DNA of 64,000 nucleotides from JAUIAI01 sp963732405 (lineage in GTDB: Bacteria; Pseudomonadota; Gammaproteobacteria; Burkholderiales; Burkholderiaceae_E). The stretch spans positions 2,480,001 to 2,544,000 of the forward strand of contig CAVSZG010000001.1 of assembly GCA_963732405.1 (NCBI GenBank). Reading direction: 5' to 3'. This document shows positions 1 through 9,900 of this stretch, one piece after another. The stretch's first letter is position 1. The number at the start of each line of letters is the position of its first letter. The position numbers were made by a program, and so were the translations under genes. The notes under the pieces are model-generated. The model worked only from the letters and a program-made list of their open reading frames with translations, did no database searches and had not been told where the DNA came from.

Positions 1-1
1 T

Positions 2-1057
2 GCTTACGCGCCTGCGGCCTGGTTGATGCGCACGCTGATGCTGGTGACGCTGGCCGTCGCACTGACGCAGATCCTGCCCTGGGCGTCATTGATCCTGGCG
101 CTGGCGGCACTCTGGTTGAGCCTTGGGCTGCCATTGTTTCGCGCGCTTCGCTGGTTGGTGCGATCACCGATGCTGGGTGCGCAGAGGCCCCGGGCGATGG
201 GCGTGCTGTTGGCCGGCGCGGGTCTGGTCTGCCTGGTCGCCTTCGTATTGCCGCTGCCACTGCGCAGTCATGCCCCCGGCATCGTATGGCTACCCGACGA
301 GGCGATGGTACGCCTGCAGGTTGGCGGCTTTGTCGATGAGTTCATGGTGAGCGATGGCGATGCCGTCCAGGCCGGAGCACCGCTGGCCCGGCTGTCCAAT
401 CCCGCACTGCAGGTTGCGCTGGCCAAGTCGCGCAGTGAGTGGATTCAGGCCGATGTCCGCCAGGCCCAGCAACGCGACACCGATCCACTGGTCGCAGCTC
501 AGGCCCGTGACCAGGCGAATCAGTTGCGCGAGGAAGTGCTGGCGCTGCAGGTGCAACAGGATGCCTTGCTCGTGCGCGCAGGCACGTCGGGGCGCGTGGC
601 ATTCGATGTGCATCGCGATCTGGTTGGCATCTTCCTGCCGCAAGGCCATTTGCTCGCGCAGGTCGTCCCGGATGCGGCGCCGGTGGTGCGGGCGCTCGTG
701 AGCAACAGCGACGTCGGGCTGGTCCGGGACCAATCCCACAGCGCTGCCGTGAAACTGGCGGGCGGAGGGGAGACGATGAGCGCGCAGATGCGCTCGGCCG
801 TGCCGCAGGCAAGCACGGCACTACCCAGTGCCGCCCTGGGTCAGGCCTACGGCGGAAGCATCGCGTTGGACCCGATGGACAAGAGCGGCCAGACGGCACG
901 GGACGCTCATTTCCAGGTCGATCTGCAACTGCCCGACTCGGTCCGTCCGCCGATCGGCTCGCGCGTGCTCGTGACCTTCAACCATGGTCAGTCCAGTGGT
1001 GCCCAGTGGCTCTCGCGGCTGGTGCGTCGCGCCTTCCTGAGGCATCTGGACCTGTGA
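2..1057 (+). CDS. Membrane-embedded HlyD-like protein, C-terminal part (probably M50 peptidase/HlyD fusion); 5' end outside window
   Basis: The frame is open to the left edge, so this is the end of a longer gene. The visible protein starts with two or three hydrophobic segments (roughly the first 90 residues). A lipoyl/HlyD half-motif follows (VGGFVDEFMVSDGDAVQAG), then a short helical hairpin, a second half-motif (RAGTSGRVAF) and a beta-barrel-like end. Multi-pass membrane segments followed by HlyD halves are known from M50-peptidase/HlyD fusion proteins near large secreted proteins. The HExxH motif that would prove a peptidase would lie upstream and is not visible. It overlaps the SecA-like gene by four bases (GTGA), so the two are probably translated together. 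Inference: an inner-membrane component that processes or channels the giant protein encoded downstream. A plain HlyD adaptor with extra membrane helices is the alternative. Confidence 0.6.
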   Translation, partial: AYAPAAWLMRTLMLVTLAVALTQILPWASLILALAALWLSLGLPLFRALRWLVRSPMLGAQRPRAMGVLLAGAGLVCLVAFVLPLPLRSHAPGIVWLPDEAMVRLQVGGFVDEFMVSDGDAVQAGAPLARLSNPALQVALAKSRSEWIQADVRQAQQRDTDPLVAAQARDQANQLREEVLALQVQQDALLVRAGTSGRVAFDVHRDLVGIFLPQGHLLAQVVPDAAPVVRALVSNSDVGLVRDQSHSAAVKLAGGGETMSAQMRSAVPQASTALPSAALGQAYGGSIALDPMDKSGQTARDAHFQVDLQLPDSVRPPIGSRVLVTFNHGQSSGAQWLSRLVRRAFLRHLDL

Positions 1058-3027
1058 CGTCGACCTTGCCCAGAGCCGGCCTGGCGTTCGGCCTTTACCC
1101 GGAGCGTCGTCCCACGTCGCCCCCTACCTGGCTCGATGTCTGGCGCGAATGGACTGGTGCCGTTCGCGATCGCCGCATCGGACGGATGCCGTCAAGCGTC
1201 ATGACAGCGCTTGACGAGACGCAGCGACTGATGGTGTCGGCCGACGCGTCAGCGGCCCGGGCCTTGCGCGCGGATGTGCAGGCCGGACTCAGTCGTGATG
1301 GCTTCGCCGGACCGTGCGCCGGGCGGGCGATCGGTCTGGCCTGCGCAGCAATGCAGCGCACACTCGGCCTGGTGCCATACCCGACCCAGCAGTTCGCCGC
1401 CTGGTTGATGCTGCAGGGCGGGCTGGCGGAGATGGCCACCGGTGAAGGCAAGACCGTGGCGATTGCACTGGCGGCTGGCGCGGCCGGTCTGGCTGGCGTG
1501 CCCGTGCATGTGCTGACCGCCAACGACTACCTGGTTGCCCGAGACGCTGCGGCGATGGCGCCCTACTATGCGGCGCTGGGCATCGCCAGCGGCGCCATCA
1601 TCCAGTCGACCGGGCAGGGCGCCAGACGTGCACTCTATCGGCGCGGTGTGCTCTACATCACGGCCAGGGAACTGGGCTTCGACTACCTGCGCGATCATCA
1701 TCGCCTCGGTGAAGCGCGCAGTCCACTGCTGCAGCGCGCGCTCGAGATGAACGATGCGGGCTGTGCCGGGCCATTGGTGCCATCGCTCTGTCTGGCGCTG
1801 GTGGATGAGGCCGACAGCTTGTTGCTCGATGAAGCCTGCGTACCGCTGATTCTGGCCAGGGCGGGCCGCCCGCTGGATCAAATCGCATTGCGCCGCGCCT
1901 TCGACATTGCCGGCGCTCTGGTGCCGACGCGGGACTTCTCGGTGCAGCGCCGACCTCGCCTGACAATGCTGACCGAGTCGGGCAAAGCGCGTGTCGCCGC
2001 GGCTGTCGATGGGGAACGGGGCCTGTTGTGGCCTCTGCGTCGCGCCTGTGATCTGGTGCAGTCGGCCTTGGTCGCGCAACTGTTGCTCAGGCGCGAGATC
2101 GACTACACCGTCAGCTCCCAGGGTCTGGCGCTGATCGACGAACTCACGGGCCGGATCGCACAGGGGCGGCAATGGAGTGGCGAGTTGCATGCCATGGTCC
2201 AGATCAAGGAGGGCCTGGCACCCAGCCTGCCGGCCGAGACTGCCGCCCAGATTACCTATCAGCGCCTGTTTCCGCGCTATCTGCATCTGGCCGGGATGAG
2301 CGGCACGCTGCACGAATCACGCAGCGAACTGCACCGCCTCTATCGCTGTCGCACGGCAGTCGTTCCGCTGGCCAGGCCGTCGCAGCGGCTTTGCCTCGGA
2401 CGCCGTCTATTCATCTCTGAATCAGCCAAATGGAAGGCGGTGTGCGACGCGGTCCGCACCTGCCTTGCAAACGGGCGCCCGGTGCTGATTGGCACTGATA
2501 GCGTGGGTGCCTCAGAGCGTCTGTCGGCACATCTGCAAAAAGCCGGGGTAGCCCACCAGGTGCTCAATGCCAGCCAGAGCGAGGACGAGGCGCGCTGTAT
2601 CGCCCGGGCAGGCAATGCAGGCTGTGTGACGGTGACCACCAATATTGCCGGCCGCGGCACGGATATCGAACTCGATGCGCAGGCTCGCGCCGCGGGCGGT
2701 CTTCATGTGATCGCGGCGTCGGTGAACCGGGCCAGGCGGATCGATCGACAACTCTATGGCCGGGCGGCCCGCCACGGTGATCCCGGCTCGTTTGAGTCGA
2801 TCGTCGCGCTGGATGATGCTTTGCTCGTGCAGGGCTGCCCAACCTGGTTGCGATCCGGTGCACGCTTGCTCGCACGAGACGGCCGCGTGCCAGGGGGGCT
2901 CGGCCAGATCATCGCACGGATCGTCCAGCGGTGCGCCGAACGGGCTGATGCGGATCAACGTCAACTGCTGCGTCGGATGGACCACCAAGCTGAAGAGCGA
3001 TTTGCATTTGCGGGACAACGGGAATGA
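1054..3027 (+). CDS. Short SecA-like ATPase (accessory translocase motor)
   Basis: A 657-residue SecA-family protein; housekeeping SecA has about 900. Seen in order: Walker A ATGEGKT (K133), the TANDYLVARD motif, the DEAD box VDEADS (about 250-255), a substrate-crosslinking region ending in the SecA signature IDELTGRIAQGRQWS, LAGMSGT, then the second motor domain with TNIAGRGTDI (529-538) and QLYGRAARHGDPGS. The chain stops about 100 residues later, so the helical-wing region and the C-terminal zinc-binding tail of ordinary SecA are missing. The chosen GTG start (GTGA overlap with the upstream stop) places the protein just before its first conserved segment; a GTG 48 bases earlier would overlap too far. 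Its place beside two HlyD-like proteins and a giant protein suggests a dedicated motor for that substrate. SecA membership is firm; the substrate is inferred. Confidence 0.85.
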   Translation: MTSTLPRAGLAFGLYPERRPTSPPTWLDVWREWTGAVRDRRIGRMPSSVMTALDETQRLMVSADASAARALRADVQAGLSRDGFAGPCAGRAIGLACAAMQRTLGLVPYPTQQFAAWLMLQGGLAEMATGEGKTVAIALAAGAAGLAGVPVHVLTANDYLVARDAAAMAPYYAALGIASGAIIQSTGQGARRALYRRGVLYITARELGFDYLRDHHRLGEARSPLLQRALEMNDAGCAGPLVPSLCLALVDEADSLLLDEACVPLILARAGRPLDQIALRRAFDIAGALVPTRDFSVQRRPRLTMLTESGKARVAAAVDGERGLLWPLRRACDLVQSALVAQLLLRREIDYTVSSQGLALIDELTGRIAQGRQWSGELHAMVQIKEGLAPSLPAETAAQITYQRLFPRYLHLAGMSGTLHESRSELHRLYRCRTAVVPLARPSQRLCLGRRLFISESAKWKAVCDAVRTCLANGRPVLIGTDSVGASERLSAHLQKAGVAHQVLNASQSEDEARCIARAGNAGCVTVTTNIAGRGTDIELDAQARAAGGLHVIAASVNRARRIDRQLYGRAARHGDPGSFESIVALDDALLVQGCPTWLRSGARLLARDGRVPGGLGQIIARIVQRCAERADADQRQLLRRMDHQAEERFAFAGQRE

Positions 3028-3977
3028 ACATGAAGACGATCTTCAAGCGTCATCCGCTGCTTTACGCCCTTTTCGCGCTGGCGCTCTGGGCCGATGCAAA
3101 TGCGCAAGCGGTCGAGCCGCGCCCGATCACCCAACCAGGTGCCGCGGCCACCGTCCCGCTGCATGGCCTGGACTGCATGATCCAGCCGAGTCTGACCGTT
3201 CAGGTGGGCAGCCCGTCGGCGGGCATCATCGACAGTGTCGGTGTGGATCGTGGCGATGTCGTTCGTCGCGGCCAGGTGCTTGCCCAGCTCAATGCGCAGG
3301 TCGAGCAGGCTTCGCTCGCGGTGGCGCGGGAACGTGCCCGGCAGGTCGGCGAAGTCGAGGCGGCAGCCAGTCTCAAGTCATTGGCCAACAGCGATCTGAA
3401 GCGCGCTGAGGATCTGCTCGATGAGCGCTTCGTATCAGAAGCCTTTGTCGAACGGGCCACGGCCGATGCCAAAGTGGCCCGGGGCAAGACCACGCAGGCT
3501 GAGGAGCGGCGCAAGCTGGCTGCCCGCGAATTGCAGATGGCCGCCGCCCAACTGAGTCAGAGAATCGTGCGGGCCCCGATCGATGGGATCGTGGTCGATC
3601 GCTATCTCGGCCCAGGCGAATACATCGAGCAAAAGCCGTTGCTGCGCCTGGCGGCAATCGATCCGTTGCGCGTTGACGTATTGGTTCCTGCGGCCGCCTT
3701 CGGCCGGGTGCAGGTGGGCGACAGCGGCAGCGTGGTGCCCGAGTTGCTCGACCGACGCGAGCTGTCGGCCGTCGTCAAGACGGTGGACCGGGTGATCGAC
3801 GCAGCCAGTAACACCTTCCGGGTTCGCCTGGAGTTGCCAAATCCGGACCATCGCCTGCCCGCCGGCCTGCGCTGCATGGTCAGCTTCGACGAGGGTCGAG
3901 TGGGTCCAGCCGACAGCCTCTCGGGAACGGCTGACGCGGTGGCGCCGCCAGGCAAAGTCGCAACCGCGACCCGTTGA
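3024..3977 (+). CDS. Periplasmic adaptor (membrane fusion) protein, HlyD/RND type
   Basis: A 317-residue adaptor with a likely signal peptide (residues 1 to about 28, ending ANA-QA). It shows the usual mirror-image layout: a first lipoyl half (SAGIIDSVGVDRGDVVRRGQ), an alpha-helical hairpin rich in Ala, Glu and Arg (about 95-180), a second lipoyl half (VRAPIDGIVVDRYLGPGEYI) and a beta-barrel domain (about 210-290). Adaptors of this family bridge an inner-membrane component to an outer-membrane duct. The gene overlaps the SecA-like gene by ATGA and the giant gene by TTGA, which ties it to both. No TolC-like duct or RND pump lies in the window; they may be upstream or elsewhere. At about 317 residues it is a little shorter than most RND adaptors. 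Confidence 0.85.
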   Translation: MNMKTIFKRHPLLYALFALALWADANAQAVEPRPITQPGAAATVPLHGLDCMIQPSLTVQVGSPSAGIIDSVGVDRGDVVRRGQVLAQLNAQVEQASLAVARERARQVGEVEAAASLKSLANSDLKRAEDLLDERFVSEAFVERATADAKVARGKTTQAEERRKLAARELQMAAAQLSQRIVRAPIDGIVVDRYLGPGEYIEQKPLLRLAAIDPLRVDVLVPAAAFGRVQVGDSGSVVPELLDRRELSAVVKTVDRVIDAASNTFRVRLELPNPDHRLPAGLRCMVSFDEGRVGPADSLSGTADAVAPPGKVATATR

Positions 3978-6900
3978 GACGACGCGGAGAATCCGTGGCC
4001 GTCGGCTCATTGCGAAAGCTGTTCGAGCGCCGTACCGGCCAGGCGGACCATCGTCCGACAGCCGAGGTGCTGGAGCCTCGTATTCTCTATTCGGCCGATC
4101 TGAACCCGCTCTGGCAGGGTGATGGTCCCGAGGCGGCACCGGCGCCGGAGGTCCGGCTCGTCGACGAACAGACCCCTGTCGCGAGCAGCATCGTCAAGCG
4201 CGAACCGGCCGGACAGCATGAAATCGTGTTCGTCGATGCCCGTGTGAGCAATGATGACGCGTTGCTCGTCGCGCTGCAGGACCGGATCGAAAACGGCACG
4301 GTCGAGCTCATCCGCCTGCAGGCCAACGAGGACGGACTGGCGACGATCAGCGCCACTTTGGCCGAGCGCGACGGCATTCAGGCGGTTCATATCATTACCC
4401 ATGGCGCCAGCGCACAGACTCAGCTGGGCAGTTTGCAAATGGATGCAGCATTGCTGGAAGCCAGCGCGGCGGAGCTGGCCGGATGGTCATTGGCGCTCAC
4501 CGCGGATGCAGACCTGTTCATCTACGGCTGCGATGTGGCTCAAGGTGAAGAGGGTGCTGCGTTCGTGGCACGGCTGGCGCAGATTACCGGGGCCGATGTC
4601 ACGGCAAGCAACGACCTGACGGGCGCGACAGCACTGGGCGGCGACTGGCAGTTCGAGGTTCAAACCGGCGCCATCCAGAGCAGTGGCGCCTACAGTGCCC
4701 TGGCCAGTAGCGCCTGGGACGGCGTGCTCGCCACCTACACGGTGAACAGTACGGCGGACACCAATACGGGATCGGGCAGTTCGGGCACCCTGCGCTGGGC
4801 CATCAATCAGGCCAATGCGGCAGGCAATGCCGACACCATTGTTTTCGCCATTCCTGGGGCTGGTTCCCAGACGATTACACTGACATCGACCCTGCCGGCA
4901 ATAACGAATCCGTTGATCATTAACGGCACGACTCAATCCGGATGGGTACAGGGCAGCTTCATGCCCATCGTAATCGATGGCAACGGTGTCGGCGGCAAGC
5001 TGCAATTCACCGCCAGCGCGGACAATTCAGTTCTGCGGGGTCTGATCGTTCGCGATATGAATGATGACGCGATTGAAATCCTGGCCGGTGCTGACGGCGT
5101 CACCGTGGCCGGCAACTGGATCGGACAATTCAATAGCGATGGCAGTGATGCCGGTGCCAGCGAGGCCAATACGTTGTCTGGCGTCCGCGTGCTTGCCGCC
5201 AATTCAGTGATTGGCGGTTCATTGGCAGCGAATCGAAACGTCATCTCAGGCAATGAGATCGGCGTACTCCTCAGGGACAGCGGTACGGGCGCCACCGTGT
5301 CCGGAAACTATATCGGCACGGATATTACCGGTCAGACCCTGCACGGCAGCAATGACATCGGTATCGAGGTGATGGATTCGGCCAGCAACAATACCCTTGG
5401 CGGTGCCACCGCAGATCGCGCCAACGTTATTGCAGGGTATAACGAATCCGCAATTGTGATTGCCAGTGAAACGAATGACAACATTGTGATCCGCAACAAC
5501 ATCATCGGCGTTTCAGCCGATCGAAGTACGCTGCTCGACAGTCGGACAAGCATCGGTAGTGCCATCACAATCAGCGGCGGCGGGGACAATGCCCAGATCA
5601 TCGGCAACCTGATTGCGGGCAGCGGTCAGAGCGGCATCAGTATCGGTAGAACCAGCGCGTCCAGCGGCACGAACATCTGGGACAACACCATCGGCACGGA
5701 TGATTCGCATACGCTGAACTGGGGCAATGGTGAATACGGCATCGTGCTTGGTAACGCGAGCAGCTCGCAAATCGGCGGCACTGGTGTCTCGGACGGCAAT
5801 ACGGTGGCCTATAGCGGTCAGGTCACGCCCACTGCAGGCGCCGGTATTGCCGTGGGCTACGGCGGGACCAGCAATGCAGTGCTGGGCAACTCGGTGTTCA
5901 ACAATGCCGGTCTGGGCATTGATCTGGCAGGTGGTTCGGCAGACGGCGTCACCGCCAACGACAACAACGACGGCGACGTCGGCACGAACAACTTTCAGAA
6001 CTTTCCGGTGCTCAACAGCGCGACCACGAGCGGCAGCCAGGTCACCATAACGGGAACCCTCAATAGCGTCTTGAACAGTTACTACCGTATCGAGTTCTTC
6101 GCCAGTTCAAGCCAGGATGCCACTGGCCATGGCGAGGGGCAACGGTACCTGGGCTTCGTGAACGTCCCGACCGACGGATCAGGGAACGCCACCATCAGCG
6201 CGACACTTTCGGCGTCGGTGGCGGTGGGCGAATACATCACTGCGACGGCCACCAGAAGCGACAGCACGTACTCCACATTCACGGATACATCAGAGTTCGC
6301 CAGAAATATCGCTGCTGTTTCGAGCACCCAGGCGGCAATTGTCGTCGACACAACCGCTGATGTGGTGGATGGCGATGTGGCCACGCTCAGCCGCCTGCTA
6401 GCCAACCGCGGTGCAGATGGGTTCGTGAGTCTTCGCGAGGCGATCACGGCGGCCAACAATACACCCAACGGATCACAACCCGACCTTATCGGATTCAATC
6501 TGGTCGGGAGCGGCGTACAGACAATCAACATCCTGACTGCGTTACCGACCATCACGAACCCGGTGGTCATTGATGGCTGGAGCGAGCCGGATTACGCTGG
6601 ATCCCCGGTCGTCGAGATCAACGGTGGCAACTTGGGCTCGTCAGTGCCAGGCTTCGTTCTCGATTCAGCCAGCAGTGGCAGCACGATCAGGGGTCTGACG
6701 ATCAATCGGTTCACGAGCCACGGAATCGACATCCTGAACAGCGGCAATCATACGATCCAGGGAAACTGGATCGGACTCGATTCGACTGGCAATGCGGCAG
6801 CCGGAAACGGCGACAATGGCATCATCGGCTCAAACAGCAGCGGCAATCTGATTGGCGGAACAACCGCGGCGCAGCGCAATGTCATCTCCGGGAGTACCCG

Positions 6901-9900
6901 CAGAGGTATGGAGCTCTTCAACACCACCAATACAGTGGTGTCTGGAAACTTCATTGGTACCAATGCATCCGGAACTGGCGACGTAAACGGATCAAGCTCC
7001 AATAACCAACAATCCGGGGTTGCTTTTTTTGGAACGTCGAGCGGAAATACGGTCGGCGGAACAAGTGCAGCCGCACGCAACGTCATCTCGGCCAACAACT
7101 GGTTCGGCGTAGAGTTTCTTACCGGATCAAATGGCAACACGGTGGCTGGTAACTACATCGGCACCGATGTCACCGGTCAGATCGCCCTGGGCAATTCCAT
7201 CGGCGGCGTATCGATGTGGTCTGGTTCACCCGGTAATACGATCGGTGGATCAACTGTCGGTGCTCGGAACGTCATCGCCAGCGGCAACGTGGGCGTGCTG
7301 ATTGCAGACGGATCTTCCAACAACACCGTGCAGGGAAACTATATCGGATTGGCCGCGGACGGGAGCGGATTGCTTGGCAATCAGACTGGTGTCTATCTCC
7401 ACAATGGCATTTCGACCACCCCGGTAACAGGTAACCTAATCGGAACTGATGGTGATGGCAACAATGACGCGTTCGAACGCAATGTGATTTCCGGGAATTC
7501 CATCGGCATCATGTTCGAAGATGCCGAGGTCACGGCCAACACTATCGCCGGAAATTACATCGGTACCGATGCGGGTGGTACGCTGAATCGCGGCAATACT
7601 GGTTCGGGCGTCCGGTTCCGCAACGGGGCCACGTCCAATACCGTGGGTGGCACGGGCAGCGCAGACGGAAATCTGATCGCCCACAACGGATCGGATGGTA
7701 TTGAGGTCGAAAACGCTGCGATCACCAGCGCGACGTTTCTGGGCAACCGGATCGACAGCAATTCTGGGTCTGGCATCGATCTGGCATCCGATGGTGTGAC
7801 GGCGAACGATGCGGGTGACCCGGATTCCGGGCCCAACGGGTTGCAAAACACGCCCGTTCTGGCCAGCGCCCTCGTGAGAAGCGGCTCAACCACGATTGCC
7901 GGATCGATCAACACCAATGCCACGACGAAACTGAGGATCGAATTCTTCAGTTCTCCTGTTGGCGATGCGAGCGGATACGGCGAGGCAGGCGTCTTTCTTG
8001 GCGCAACCTCGGTCACGACAGATTCATCTGGCAACGCTCATTTCAACACGACCTTGTCGGGCACAGCTGTCACACTGGGCCATGTTGTCACCGCGACCGC
8101 AACGGTTGATCTGGGCGGTGGCGCCTTCGGACCGACGTCGGAGTTCGCTGCGAATGTTGTCGCCGTTAACAACCTGCCACCAGCAGACATTGTGTTTGAT
8201 ACCGATAGTTCGGTGGAGACAACGGTCAACAGCTATGGCTTGTCGAATCAAAACAATCCTGGGATTGCATCCTTCTCCGACGGCGGCTGGATCGTTGTCT
8301 GGGCGTCGAACGGACAGGATGGATCCGATTACGGGATTTATGCGCAGCGCTATCTCGCAGATGGAGTCAAAAACGGCGATGAGTTCCGGGTCAATTCGGT
8401 GTCGACCAACGGCCAGGTCTGGGCGCGAGTGACGACTTTTTCAGACGGCGGTTTCGCCGTTGTCTGGCAGGAGCAGATCACAGGTGTTCGGGCCTGGACG
8501 GAAGCCCGGGTGTTCAATGCAGACGGTACACCGGCGACGGCTGATTTCGCACTTGGCGCCGGTGTCGATGCTGCTAACGAGAGCTACCAGCCGAATGTGA
8601 TCGCTTTGGACAACAATCGATTCGTGGCGGTATGGGCGAACGAGGTCAGCAACGCGACCTACAACGTGGTCGGTCGGATCTACGACCGGTCGGGTAGCGC
8701 GCTGGGTGCACAGTTCACGATTGGGTCGTTAGTGAGTTCCGTGGGCATTTATGGCGCAAAAAGCGATGTCACCCGACTGGACGATGGTGGCTTTGCCGTT
8801 GTCTGGCGAACGCATGACGGGACGGTGACTGGCGTCCGGGCAAGAGTGATGAACGGGAATGGTAGCGCCCGTTCGGCCGAACTCACGCTGGCAGGCAACG
8901 AGGTCGCGTCAATCAGCGCTTTGGACGGCGGCGGTTTCGTGGTCACCTACGATCTCTCTGGCCAGTTGAAAGCGGCAATCTATGATGCCAGTGGGGCAGT
9001 TGCCGTGCCGGCGTTCACGGTGAATACGACCGTATCGGCTTCACGGTACGACTCGTCAGTCATGAGATCAGATGACGGTTTTGTCGTTGCCTGGGGGTCG
9101 TCCACGGGCGACGGAAGTAGCAGTGCTATCTTGGCACAACGATTCAGCGGTACCGGCACGCCCATCGGCAACGAGATCCTGGTCAATCAAACCGTGACGG
9201 GGGGTCAGAACTCGCCTGAGTTGGCGGAGACCGCTGGCGGGAAAATCGTTGCTGTCTGGCATAGCGATAACGTGGACGCAGCCTCCACCGGAATCGCCCA
9301 ACGGATGGTGACGACGGCGACGCCCGTCATTGCTGAGAGCACAGCGAATGGTCTACGCGTTGCCGACGTGATCGGGGTGCTCGATCCTGAGGACACACAT
9401 ACATTCAGTCTGGTCGACAGTGCGGGAGGGCGATTCGCCATCAACGTGACCACTGGCGTCATTACGGTCGCCAACGGCGCACTGCTCGATTACGAAACGA
9501 GCCAGACCCACAATATTACAGTTCGTGCCACCGACGGCGGCGGGCTGTGGCGTGATGAGGTGTTCACGATCACACTCACCAATGTGAACGAGGCGCCGAT
9601 CAACGCTGTGCCAGGCGTACAAAGTGGTAGCGAGGGCAGCCCACTGAGCATTACAGGCGTCTCGGTAAACGACGTTGACGGCAACATTGCCAGCGTTCAA
9701 CTGTCCGTGACCGTGGGTAGCATCAGCGTGAGCCTGGCTGGTGGAGCTTTGATTGCAAATGGAGCGAATGGATCTGGGACGCTTACCCTGACGGGTACTC
9801 AAACGCAGGTCAATGCGGCTCTGGCTAGCCTGAGTTTTCAACTTGCAGCCAACTCGAGCGGCAGCAGTACCCTGACCATGTTGTCGACCGATGCTGGTGG

